DNA of 64,000 nucleotides from JACKFE01 sp050248735. Its GTDB lineage: Bacteria; Nitrospirota; Nitrospiria; Nitrospirales; UBA8639. Below, piece by piece: positions 33,303 to 42,700 of the stretch. The translations under genes were made by a program, and so were the position numbers. The stretch covers positions 186,001 through 250,000 of the forward strand of contig JBFWRU010000004.1 in NCBI GenBank assembly GCA_050248735.1. Direction: 5' to 3'. The stretch's first letter is position 1. Every line of letters begins with the position of its first letter. The notes under the pieces were generated by a model that was not told the DNA's origin, did not search any database, and saw only the letters and a list, made by a program, of their open reading frames with translations.

Positions 33303-34589
33303 ATGTCATCATCGTTAGCCCTCTATGGTGGGAAACCGGCTGTTTCCCATCCTCCAGCCTATTCCTGGCCTCCCATTACGGAGAGTGACATCGCCCTCAT
33401 CGTGGAAATGCTTCAACGCAAGGAACTCTCCTATTACGGCCGTGAGGGGGAGGTACGGGAACTGGAGGATGCGTTTAAAGCCTATTTGAATGTTCAATAT
33501 GGGTTAGCCACGAGTTCAGGGACAGCGGCGCTTCATTCCGCATTTTTTGGGCTGGGGTTAGGGCCGGGTGACGAGGTTTTAGCCCCGACTTTTACCTTCC
33601 TATCAACTGTGATGCCTATTTTTGTCGTAAACGCCCTCCCGGTTCTGGTCGATGCCGAAGCCGATACCGGCAACATCGATCCATCGGACATTGAACGGCG
33701 AATCACGCCCAGGACCAAGGCTCTGGTCATCACCCATATGCAAGGTCATGCCTGCGATATGTCCGCGATCATGGCTCTGGTCCGTACATACGGGTTGAAG
33801 CTTATCGAAGATTGCTCGCATGCTCACGGGGCTTCGTACCAGGGACAATTATTGGGGACATTTGGAAACGCCTCGATCTTCAGTCTTCAGGGCAGCAAAC
33901 TTGTGGCGGCCGGCCAGGGCGGGATTCTACTGACCAACGAACAGGAAATCTATGAACGCGCCACCCTGCTTGGACATTTTAAAGTTCGCGCCATGGAAGA
34001 AGTCACAAGCGAAAAATACCGGCCATTTTTTGGAACCGGATACGGGTTGAATTACCGGATGCACCCCCTGGCTGCGGGGTTAGCCGGGGCACAATTCAAG
34101 AGACTGGAGCACTATTTGGAAGGGCGTAATTCAAATTTGCTCTATCTTTCCTCGCAACTGAAGGGCATTCCCGGCATTAGCCCGCCTGTGGTGCACGACT
34201 ATGTCACGCGGCATGCCTGGTTCACCTACCGTCCTTTCTATAAGCCCCAGGAGTTGGAAGGATTGTCCTTGTCGACTTATTTAAAGGCTCTTCAGGCGGA
34301 AGGGGTTCCCATCCAAAAAGCTTCCTCTCTGCCTCTTCACCTGGAACCGCTTTTCCAGGTGGAGGATGACGGCAGTTATACCTATGGTGGAACTGCTCCC
34401 GGCAATTCCTCTCCTGCTCGCCAACGCTACCAACAGGGAGACTTCCCTCACAGCGAACAATATGCACAATCCACCTGCACTCTGCCTCCGTTTACCGAAC
34501 CCATGCCGCACGTCATGGATCAATTTGCGGAGGCCTTCTCTAAAGTGGCCGAACATGCGCTCCTTCTCCGTGAACAGGAAATGGTATAG
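33303..34589 (+). CDS. DegT/DnrJ/EryC1/StrS-family PLP aminotransferase
   Basis: A 428-residue enzyme of the family that aminates keto-sugars or cyclitols using PLP. Marks are GLATSSGTAALH (67-78), GDEVLAPTFTFLST (89-102), the PLP-contacting D170 in LIEDCSHAHGA and the Schiff-base lysine K199 in SLQGSKLVAAGQGG (194-207). Near the end there is a Ser/Gly/Tyr/Gln-rich insert (GGTAPGNSSPARQRYQQGD). The gene is divergent from the radical SAM cluster across a 245-base gap, so the two may share a control region and a product. The neighbouring HD gene converges with it 30 bases away. It could act on an amino-sugar of the cell surface instead. Confidence 0.87.
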   Translation: MSSSLALYGGKPAVSHPPAYSWPPITESDIALIVEMLQRKELSYYGREGEVRELEDAFKAYLNVQYGLATSSGTAALHSAFFGLGLGPGDEVLAPTFTFLSTVMPIFVVNALPVLVDAEADTGNIDPSDIERRITPRTKALVITHMQGHACDMSAIMALVRTYGLKLIEDCSHAHGASYQGQLLGTFGNASIFSLQGSKLVAAGQGGILLTNEQEIYERATLLGHFKVRAMEEVTSEKYRPFFGTGYGLNYRMHPLAAGLAGAQFKRLEHYLEGRNSNLLYLSSQLKGIPGISPPVVHDYVTRHAWFTYRPFYKPQELEGLSLSTYLKALQAEGVPIQKASSLPLHLEPLFQVEDDGSYTYGGTAPGNSSPARQRYQQGDFPHSEQYAQSTCTLPPFTEPMPHVMDQFAEAFSKVAEHALLLREQEMV

Positions 34590-34619
34590 GTGACAGAAAA
34601 GGAAACAGCTACGGGATGT

Positions 34620-36236
34620 TTACGGGGAAGTTTGGAAGAGGGCCTGACAGACTTGCTTCACTTTTGGCGCAACCGTCAAGGCCTCCGGATGAAGATAGAT
34701 TGAGAGAGACCATAACGACTGATACCGTTCGGCCAGGTCCAGAGCTTCCGTGGCATACCCGAATCGTCTGGCAATATCCATTAACGGAAGCGGTTGACCG
34801 TCCGTCCATCCGATCAGCACCGATGAGGGTTTGGCCTGCATAGAAAAGGGCCGGCTGGAAAAAATCAAATCACTTTCAGTTAATTCGGGAATTCGCCGGA
34901 GGACTTTTCTTTCCAATGCGGTTCGCCCCTTTGGATTGGCTGCCTTTTCCACAAGGAGACGCGCATCAGGAGAAAGATCCGATAGCCGGGACACGCGAAA
35001 AACCTCCTTATACAATCGCCGGGCAAGGAGATCCGGCATTATCCGCCTTAGTCTCTTACCCGAAACCTGCCGCTCTTTCGTTTCAAGCAATTTTAAAAAG
35101 TCTTCGTCGCCTATTCGTAAGAGCTTCATCTGGCTGAAAAGTCCCAATTCCTGACTCACAACGTGGGATTTCTCATCAATCAGACGAATGACACGATCAA
35201 GCATAGCATCGGCCACCAGTTTTTCCTCGTGGTAGAAAACATTTTCAGCCAACTCATACCGAATCCGTTGCAGAGAGAGAACACCCGCCACCACCTCGTC
35301 ACGATAGGTTTCCCGGAGAGGATTGAGTCCCAACCGGTAGGATTTTGTGAGAGTTGATTGGCGGGATTTGTTACCTCCTCCCGGTGGAAACGGCTTCTCA
35401 GTTTCCCCGGGAAGACAATAAACACAAAGGTAATCCCCCAGTTTTCCATCGAATGTCCTCAACATTCCTGCCCCCAGTGAATCCCGAAGAGCAAAATCCA
35501 CCAGGTCGGCACTGAAAGTGCTCGCAATCAGATCAATGACCAAAGGGTAAAAGGCAGTTTCCACTTCCGCAGAGATTTTTGAATCTTGAGGAACCTTATG
35601 CGTTTTCTTTCGATTTTCTGAATTCTCACGTAAATCAAAGATATTCTGGACAATGCACAAATGAGCCATCAACCCGTTAAAGAGTTTCGAAAAGGCAACA
35701 TCCCCGCCCCCATAAGCTGAAGAGAGAGCCGTTTTCAGTTCTTTTCGAATCCATTGAAGACAACATTGCGCGCGTCCTGCGTTGGCCTTTTCCCTGTTGA
35801 AATACCCCAATTGAAATTGAAGCGTATGTCCGAGCGGAAGAAGCGTCATATCATGAACGAGAGCAAACAGCCGGACGATCAGGTCCAGGGATACATCGGG
35901 GCCCAATTCTTCTTCTATGGCTTCCAAACGCTGACAATTTCCAGGGGGATCGTATCCATCACCAACCGATTGTGAAAAGCAATTCGATCGAAGGTGTCCC
36001 AGAAACTCAACAGCCCAATACGCGGTTCCTAAACTGTGTGCCAATCGACTGTGTTCCGCGGTAGGCAATGCCAGATAGCCAAGCCCGATCTGCCGCAGCT
36101 TTCTCAAGCGCTGTATGGGAGAGGTTTGCAAAACGGCCATTTCTGCCAATGACAGGTCATAGTCCCGGTTGGGAAACACACGAAACCGGTGAACCGGCCG
36201 GACTAACTCTTGAACAGCCAAAGATTTTTCTTTCAT
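34620..36236 (-). CDS. HD-domain phosphohydrolase, SAMHD1-like
   Basis: A 538-residue protein. The N-terminal half has the HD-superfamily layout of SAMHD1-like enzymes: SPIQRLRKLRQIGLGYLALP, then EHSRLAHSLG with H67, the HD pair H128-D129 in FALVHDMTLLPLGH, and FSADLVDFALRDS with D244. These four ligands form the metal site. Relatives hydrolyse (d)NTPs or other nucleotides; some act in defence. The C-terminal half is helical and not assigned. Its start lies 7 bases after the preceding gene (36244-36954), so the two are co-transcribed. The enzyme could be a housekeeping nucleotidase or part of the TIR/CHAT cluster. Confidence 0.75.
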   Translation of the reverse strand: MKEKSLAVQELVRPVHRFRVFPNRDYDLSLAEMAVLQTSPIQRLRKLRQIGLGYLALPTAEHSRLAHSLGTAYWAVEFLGHLRSNCFSQSVGDGYDPPGNCQRLEAIEEELGPDVSLDLIVRLFALVHDMTLLPLGHTLQFQLGYFNREKANAGRAQCCLQWIRKELKTALSSAYGGGDVAFSKLFNGLMAHLCIVQNIFDLRENSENRKKTHKVPQDSKISAEVETAFYPLVIDLIASTFSADLVDFALRDSLGAGMLRTFDGKLGDYLCVYCLPGETEKPFPPGGGNKSRQSTLTKSYRLGLNPLRETYRDEVVAGVLSLQRIRYELAENVFYHEEKLVADAMLDRVIRLIDEKSHVVSQELGLFSQMKLLRIGDEDFLKLLETKERQVSGKRLRRIMPDLLARRLYKEVFRVSRLSDLSPDARLLVEKAANPKGRTALERKVLRRIPELTESDLIFSSRPFSMQAKPSSVLIGWTDGQPLPLMDIARRFGYATEALDLAERYQSLWSLSIYLHPEALTVAPKVKQVCQALFQTSP

Positions 36237-36243
36237 GTCAATT

Positions 36244-36954
36244 CTATTGAGACACCATACTGCTTCTTTTTATAACAAATAAGTTTCCAAACGTACTTTT
36301 ACACGCCCCACCAGAAGATTCCTGATATTTATCATGAGAGGAAGGAGGAATATTCGAAATCGGTTTTAAATGAAACCAGGTCAGGGCATCAAAGGGAAGC
36401 TTGGTTTTGGGATTCGCCCCCTGTTCGAGAAGCATGTCCCCGAATGGAATATCTTTTGGCTTGGCCATCAGGATTTTTTCGACCGACGCGACCTCCACGG
36501 CATAACCTAATGGCTCCAATTTCGCGGTCAACTCCGGGAAAAGATTGCCCTCTTTCATTAACTGAAAAACAAATCGGTTGGAATAACCCGGCTCTCTCCA
36601 AGGCCGTTTTCCATCCCAATTTGGGTCCCCGGAAGCCGCCCTGGCCAGCCTTTGAGCAAACTCGGGAAAGGTCTGCACAATGCGACCGACAAATAAGGTT
36701 CTGATAGTTCGTCGATCTTCAAGGTCGGGGACTAATTTTTCCAGCATATGCACCAACAACGCCAACTTTTTTTCAAGAGCCTGTAGGCAATCATGTCGAA
36801 AGTGCAGAAGATGTGATTCTTTTTTCTGCCGTTCCAATGAAACCCGACATCCATCCATTTCCCATGTAGCATGGTACACAAACTCATCCTCACCCAGAAT
36901 AACGACCTGCCCCTCACCGGCTTCTCCCGCCACCGGATAACTCAGCAGAAACAT
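36244..36954 (-). CDS. Hypothetical protein, possibly exported
   Basis: A 236-residue protein without a recognised family. The frame begins MFLLSYPVAGEAGEGQ, which looks like the second half of a signal peptide. Reading upstream without a stop gives NPYRIFFWI, which would complete it, but no ATG, GTG or TTG lies there. The real start may therefore be a rare codon or lost. The interior is helical (LHFRHDCLQALEKKLALLVH) and mixed, with basic and aromatic residues at the end. It follows the TIR gene by 144 bases and precedes the HD gene by 7. Confidence 0.55.
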   Translation of the reverse strand: MFLLSYPVAGEAGEGQVVILGEDEFVYHATWEMDGCRVSLERQKKESHLLHFRHDCLQALEKKLALLVHMLEKLVPDLEDRRTIRTLFVGRIVQTFPEFAQRLARAASGDPNWDGKRPWREPGYSNRFVFQLMKEGNLFPELTAKLEPLGYAVEVASVEKILMAKPKDIPFGDMLLEQGANPKTKLPFDALTWFHLKPISNIPPSSHDKYQESSGGACKSTFGNLFVIKRSSMVSQ

Positions 36955-37098
36955 TATCCAGAAAAAAATCCGATACGGATTTTGACACGATTAATTTTAT
37001 GGTCCACTGCTTGACGGAGTACCGGGGGGGATATTGTCTACCACAGCCAAATTTCTCTGGCTTTCGTCAATCCTTTTGCCATTCATGTGGCTACCAAT

Positions 37099-38625
37099 CT
37101 AAAAGCCGAGTAAATTACTCACCGGTTCAAATAGCGGGCTGAAGCGTATCCGATCGAAAAGGGTCGGGCGAAGGTCACGGGCGTTACCAGACGTGCCGGT
37201 TTTTACATACCCCGCCTCACCTTGCAAGTCCACCACCAATTGATGGCTATCGGGATCCAGATTGATGGAGGTGATTTCAAAATGATCCAGTTGCTCCAGG
37301 GTTAAAAACGCATCCTCGCCTATAGCCACAGGGGGCATGCCTTGAGGACTCAGATACTCTACTGTTCCGACAAATCCTTCAGGCGGTTTGCGTTCACCGG
37401 TGCCGGGATCCTGCCAGGAAAAGTCCACCGCTTCGATAGGCAACACCGAATGAGAAACGAGTTCCATCGGAGCAGTGCCTTTTTTCTGGCTTTTCTGTTC
37501 ATTCAAAACCAGAATCAAGTCTTTGCCCTGTCCAAACAATTCGATCGTTCCCGATTTGTTTTCAAAAATCACTTGATAGGTCAGTTCCTGATCTTGAGGA
37601 AACGGGATGGAGAGCCCAGGGGACGCTTTCAACCCTGATTGAATGAGTTGAACCGAATGAATCCCGGACATGACCACTCGCTGCCGCCCTTGCTTCGTTC
37701 GAATCGACCAGGTTACCGCATTATTATCAGAAACCTCCATGCTCACCACCGCGTCATCGGTGAGAACGATGCCATCAAGTTGTCCGGCCACAACCCCCTT
37801 ATGTTCCGTGGTTTCAATCGTCAATTCCGAGGAGATGCTGGGCCTGTCTGCTCCAAATTGCACCATCTGCCCATTGATCGAAATATCCAGCCAGGCTTTC
37901 GGTGGATAGCTATCCGAATCCATATCATATTCAGCCGGGTCGGCGATCAGCAGGCGATCCGGGCTAACCGAAAATTTTCCCACATTTTGAAATGTCAGGG
38001 TGTCAAAGGTCAGTGCATTGGTCAGCCGTTTATCATCCAACCCAGGTGCCACACGAAATTCAAGCCTGGCGGTTTCCACATGCACGGAAAGCACCGGATC
38101 GATACGCAGGAATGAACTGGCAATGAGCAAAACAGCAAGCAGCCCGCCTGCTCCGGCCTTTATCCCCAATAGAGCGAATATTTTCCCTACAAGGGAGGGT
38201 TTCGTGGACGAAGCTTCCGGCAACTCTATCGCCTTCCCCTCCAATTTGGCCTGAATGACTCCTTTGAGAGTTACAAATTCTTCGGACCCAGCCTCCCCGT
38301 TCCACCCGAGAAAGCGCAAAGCTTGAATGCCGGTAAATGCCAAAGGAATGGCATCGGCTTCCAACAATACCGGTATCACTTTTTCCTGCTTCAGGGCCTC
38401 CCTGGCTTCCGCCCGTACCCACCGAGAAGCTTTGGCATGGCCTGTCCAGAGCACCACCACGCATTTTGCGACAGCTAACGCATCTTCAATCGATTTATCC
38501 CACTCGCTTCCGACCTGAATCTGGCGATCCCACCACACCGACATTCCCGATTGCTCCAACCCCGCCGCCAGACGTTGAGCCAGGGATCGATCCTCATTGG
38601 CGTAACTGATGAACACGTCTTTCAT
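37099..38625 (-). CDS. TIR-domain protein with membrane helix and extracytoplasmic beta domain
   Basis: A 508-residue protein. The N-terminal TIR domain (1 to about 108) starts with DVFISYANEDRSLAQRLAAG and includes WWDRQIQVGSEWDKSIEDAL, where E47 is a candidate for the NADase glutamate, and CVVVLWTGHAKASRWV. A single hydrophobic helix (IFALLGIKAGAGGLLAVLLI, about 149-168) follows. The remaining 330 residues are beta-rich and, if the topology holds, lie outside the cytoplasm. Bacterial TIR domains hydrolyse NAD or make cyclic ADP-ribose-type signals, mostly in antiviral systems. Here an outside sensor coupled to an inside TIR enzyme is the likely layout (inference). It is 18 bases after the secreted hypothetical gene, so the two form an operon. 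Confidence 0.82.
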   Translation of the reverse strand: MKDVFISYANEDRSLAQRLAAGLEQSGMSVWWDRQIQVGSEWDKSIEDALAVAKCVVVLWTGHAKASRWVRAEAREALKQEKVIPVLLEADAIPLAFTGIQALRFLGWNGEAGSEEFVTLKGVIQAKLEGKAIELPEASSTKPSLVGKIFALLGIKAGAGGLLAVLLIASSFLRIDPVLSVHVETARLEFRVAPGLDDKRLTNALTFDTLTFQNVGKFSVSPDRLLIADPAEYDMDSDSYPPKAWLDISINGQMVQFGADRPSISSELTIETTEHKGVVAGQLDGIVLTDDAVVSMEVSDNNAVTWSIRTKQGRQRVVMSGIHSVQLIQSGLKASPGLSIPFPQDQELTYQVIFENKSGTIELFGQGKDLILVLNEQKSQKKGTAPMELVSHSVLPIEAVDFSWQDPGTGERKPPEGFVGTVEYLSPQGMPPVAIGEDAFLTLEQLDHFEITSINLDPDSHQLVVDLQGEAGYVKTGTSGNARDLRPTLFDRIRFSPLFEPVSNLLGF

Positions 38626-38643
38626 GAAAGAAAAGAGTGCACT

Positions 38644-39417
38644 CTAAGGAGCCAGGGTGGGCTGATGATAGAAATGAATTTCCTTGGAAAAAGTTTGATC
38701 GGTAGAAAGAGAATTCCCGCTTAGTTCCAGGGTATACGGGCCTGGCCCTTCACCCTTGGCATCCCAGTGAATCGTAAAGGGGCGGCCGGCACGCTTCCTG
38801 CGAAACGTCTGATTGCCTACTTCTTTCCCTGTCCCGGCGTGTGTAATGGAGACCTTCAATTGCGCGTCTTCTCCGGTTTTCAACGTAAACAAATACCCGT
38901 CAATGACCAGAGGCGGAGTTTTATCATACAACACGGCAGGAGCCACTCGTTCCACACTGGAAGTCGACTCCGCATCCAGGCGAATCAACACACCCAGATC
39001 GTACAAGTCGAGCCTGGGTGTCAATTGCTGTAAAACAGGATCCGTCGGCCAGGTAAAGAAATTCTGAAACCCTTTTTCCCATGTCCTGGCGGGTTGGACC
39101 TTATCCAACCAATAATAGGTGCGATAATCCAACTCCCGCACAGTCACATATACCGCATGCTGCTCGTCCAAATAAAATTGTACCGTTATGGAGTTAGGAA
39201 AATGACTTGACGAGAGCGGCTCCTGGTAATCGGCCAGCACGGAAATCAATTCCACATTGAACCCAGAAACCGGCTTGGGTTTGATCCCTTCTCTCCAACT
39301 GCCGAAAGGCTCCTGACTCCGGGGCTGATACTGTAAGTCCGGTTGCGCCCAGCCTGAAAAAGGTACCGTTCCCATCCACACCAGGATGATGAGCAGACTC
39401 AAGGCACCTCGTGTCAT
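38644..39417 (-). CDS. Secreted hypothetical protein of the TIR operon
   Basis: About 258 residues with a clear signal peptide (GALSLLIILVWMGTVPFSGWA) ending near AWAQ-type cleavage. The mature region is beta-rich, with aromatic-rich strands (VYVTVRELDYRTYYWLDKV) and a C-terminal Ig-like stretch (VIDGYLFTLKTGEDAQLKVS). I do not recognise the family. The start at ATG 39417 is preferred: GGAAGGAA lies about 10 bases upstream. An ATG nine bases earlier sits too close to that site, and the longer frame to 39555 lacks support. It may partner the outside part of the TIR protein encoded 18 bases downstream. Confidence 0.68.
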   Translation of the reverse strand: MTRGALSLLIILVWMGTVPFSGWAQPDLQYQPRSQEPFGSWREGIKPKPVSGFNVELISVLADYQEPLSSSHFPNSITVQFYLDEQHAVYVTVRELDYRTYYWLDKVQPARTWEKGFQNFFTWPTDPVLQQLTPRLDLYDLGVLIRLDAESTSSVERVAPAVLYDKTPPLVIDGYLFTLKTGEDAQLKVSITHAGTGKEVGNQTFRRKRAGRPFTIHWDAKGEGPGPYTLELSGNSLSTDQTFSKEIHFYHQPTLAP

Positions 39418-39794
39418 AACAAACATTTCCTTCCCCGCCAACCACATCACAAGATGCGAAAACATTCGATGAAACAACCTAATGGCCGTTGACGAGCAGT
39501 CTACCTCGGACAGAAAAACGAATCCAGTAGAGGAACTTTCGCGGCCTTCGCACACATTGTTGGCGGATTTCCTTTGCGCTGCCTACCACGTGTTGCAACG
39601 TTCCGGCGAAACGTTGTCTTCACCCACGTCGGCTGCCATCCCCGAATCATGTGATGTGGATACGTCGGGGAATATTGCAGGTCATCCGGCAATCGAACGA
39701 GAGCCATCTCTACGGGAGGGACGAGTGGGAGATCCATTGTCTTAGTCCGGAGTCTTTCGCGGCAAAACTGGGTTTTTACACGTTGCCTGGTTCA
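39418..39794. other. Intergenic region
   Basis: About 377 bases between the end of the giant CHAT gene and the secreted hypothetical gene. It probably holds the promoter of the TIR operon. Short frames on both strands have no ribosome-binding site or protein-like composition. No repeat or hairpin stands out. Confidence 0.4.
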
Positions 39795-42700
39795 CTACTC
39801 TTCGAGTATTTTTTCCAGCTCGGTTGCCCTATCCGAAGTTTCAAGGCTTTTCCGCAACGCCTCAAGACGGCTCGAAAGCGAAGAGAGATCTTTTTGTTGT
39901 TTTTGGACGCCAAGCATGGATTCAAAAAATCTGATGTTCTCGATGACCGAATCCATCTCTCTTGGCGACCCTTCCCGACGTCTGGCCTCCTGATAGCCCT
40001 TGAGAATTTCGTTACACTCATTGGGTGTCACATTTTGCTTATATAAGGCCTTTAACAAGAGGCAGTCCGGTTTCAGAGACCAATCCCAGAATGACCGTCC
40101 TTTTTGCCGCAACCGATCCGCATCGTTTTCCAATTGAGACAGGGCCTCAACCACCGGGTCCGTTACCTTGGCTTTCCCTTTCCTGGCACCACGCGCTTTT
40201 GGAGAGTTCCAAGACAGCACAATTTCTGCCGCCAGCCGATTAGCCAAAGGATAATACACATCGTTTCGCTTAGTCGCTTGACCCAGCTGATACCCTTGGT
40301 CATACCAGTCTTTCATGTCGCGTAACGCCTGACTTCGCTGGGTCAGGCTTTTTTGAACAATGGCTTTCCCCTTGTAAATTTTTCCTTTCAGGGCATACCG
40401 CTCTTGAGCCGGGGAAATTTTGATGAGTCCATCCAGAATACTTTCCGCATCATCAATAAGTTTGTTGATAAAAGATTCCTGTTCAGCCGTCTTCTCTTTG
40501 GTGCCGGATGGTTGCCTCACCTCCAACGCTTGTTTGAGAGCCCAGCGCACTTTAAGATTGGCCAACTGCTCCAATGATTCGACCGTGGCATCGGCTGGCT
40601 GCAAGGCCCTTCCTTTGTCATAAAAACGCACCGCTTCGTCAAACAGTCCAAGTTCTCCATAGGCTTTGCCAAACGCGGCGCATATGGCGGCAGACGCCAT
40701 CCAATCTTGCTGAACATTGGCCTGAAGTTTATCCAATCTCTGCCGCAACCACACCTCGTCCTTGGCCTTGGCCGTTTTGGCCATTCGTGCCACACCCTGT
40801 AATTCGACCAGCAATTCGGCAGGAGCCACCATCCGGTCCTCCTTCCGCAAATTGTTGGGATCTGCCTTGAAGGCAAAATCGGGATCTCCGTAACATTGAT
40901 AGGCTCCCCAGGTGTTGGATGCCCCGTATTGTGCAAAGATTTCCTGCCTGGCCAGCTTGACCGCATCACCAAACGGACGGTTCCGAAACATTTCTGCATA
41001 GAATTTCCTGGCGAAGACATTGGCAGCCTGATCGTCCACCGCCCAGCCTGCCGCAATCACGGCTCGCACGCCCATCCGAATTAATTGCGTCCCCAAATTG
41101 GAAGCCAGCCGATGAAACAACACCGTCGACGACTCCTCCCAGGCCTTAGCTTTACCCAAATAGCAACAGTTTAAAAACACCAGTTCTGGCACGTAGCGCA
41201 TTTTTTCTATTTCGGCGGGAGTTAAAAACAGGCCTTTCCCCAGTACCATACCCGAAACGGTTTTTGGGTTCACGCACGGATCCTGTTTGGCCGGTGCCAA
41301 ATCGGGTTGATCATCCAACCTGTCAGACGTTTCCTCCAACGGATGCTCGAACACCCCATGCGCCGCACAATGAAGGATGCGATACGGTTGTTGATATAGG
41401 GCTCCCAGAATGGCCTCAGGAAACGCATCGGCCTGGACCAGTTCGACCACCTCCCGATACCCATTCTGGCGAATGAGCTTAGCCACTTCCCGCGCTTCTG
41501 CGGCCGCTCCCGGTAAGGGCGGGAAGGCCCCGGCGGATTCTTCGCTGGTTGGATCCCCGATGACCAGCGCATTGAGAGCCGTTCCCTGAAGGACTTTTTC
41601 CCGAAATTGGGACTCCTGCACGCTCAGTTGCCGGATCAGACCGGCTTCCACAGCCAATGGACGGGAGTTCGTGTCATACCGGTTATTCAACAGCTCCCAC
41701 GGATATGCGGCGGACTCCTCATCCAGCAACAGCACCATGTCGCGGTGATCCGGGGCGTATTCCTTCATCCGGTTGGGAATCAGAAGTTCAAACAGGGTGC
41801 TGGATACATCCAGATTCGTCTGTGCGGAAGATACTGCTCTGGCCAAGAACCGCTCAATGAGTTTTCGCTGCGTGGGTTGCAGATAGACTTCAGCCCTGGC
41901 ACGATTGGTCAAGGCTTCGAATTTCAAGGATCCGTCTTTCTGAGTCGTAATGCGTAGCCGTTGCCACCAATCCCGCTCTTCTTCGTAATAAGCTCGCAAC
42001 TGCCCTTCCGCCCCCTGCACCATGGTCTCCTTAATCTGCAAATGGTCTCGAAAGTCTTGTGATTTGGCAAGTTCAAGCAAAGCCTTTGCCGCCAGTATTG
42101 CGCGGTCCTGGTAGAGTTCCACGATCTCCACAGAATCGATAACGACCTTCAACGAGGTATCTAAGAGTTCCTCTCCATCAGCGTTTCCGGTTCCTGCCTC
42201 TTCCAGGGACCTCAACCGACGCTTGGCTTGCAGAACACCATGAAGGATCGATTGCAACGAATCAGGCAACGTCATGCCTCCTCCGTTGGTGCCGATCAAT
42301 AAGGTGGTTAGCGGGATGGTCAATGTCCGGCCTACCGCACGCTCTTCAGGAAACGCCAGGCGGCGTTTGCGTTCAGCCTCCAGACAGGTCAAGGCATAAT
42401 TGGTGAGGGCATCGGCCATGGTACTCGTCAAGCCGCCAGGGGTCAGCTCCCCCACCATACCCAACCCCACCACAATGGCACCCGGATGCCTGGCTAGCCC
42501 CTGAGTATCTCCGTCGTTTAGGACGATCGCTGAGGTATTGAGCTTATCGGGGTAGAGCCCCAAACGCAGTCGCTCTCGTAAGCGACCATTGAGCTGCCCA
42601 TCGAGATAGGCTTCCGCACTGATAATCGTGTCGCCCTCGTAATGTCCGACAGCGACGGGGGAGGAAGCCCGGGAGAGATTGTCGTTGACCACACTGACCT

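Noticed and set aside
39482..39745. 87-residue plus-strand frame between the CHAT gene and the secreted hypothetical
   Set aside because: No ribosome-binding site and no protein-like composition; it runs across the likely promoter of the TIR operon.
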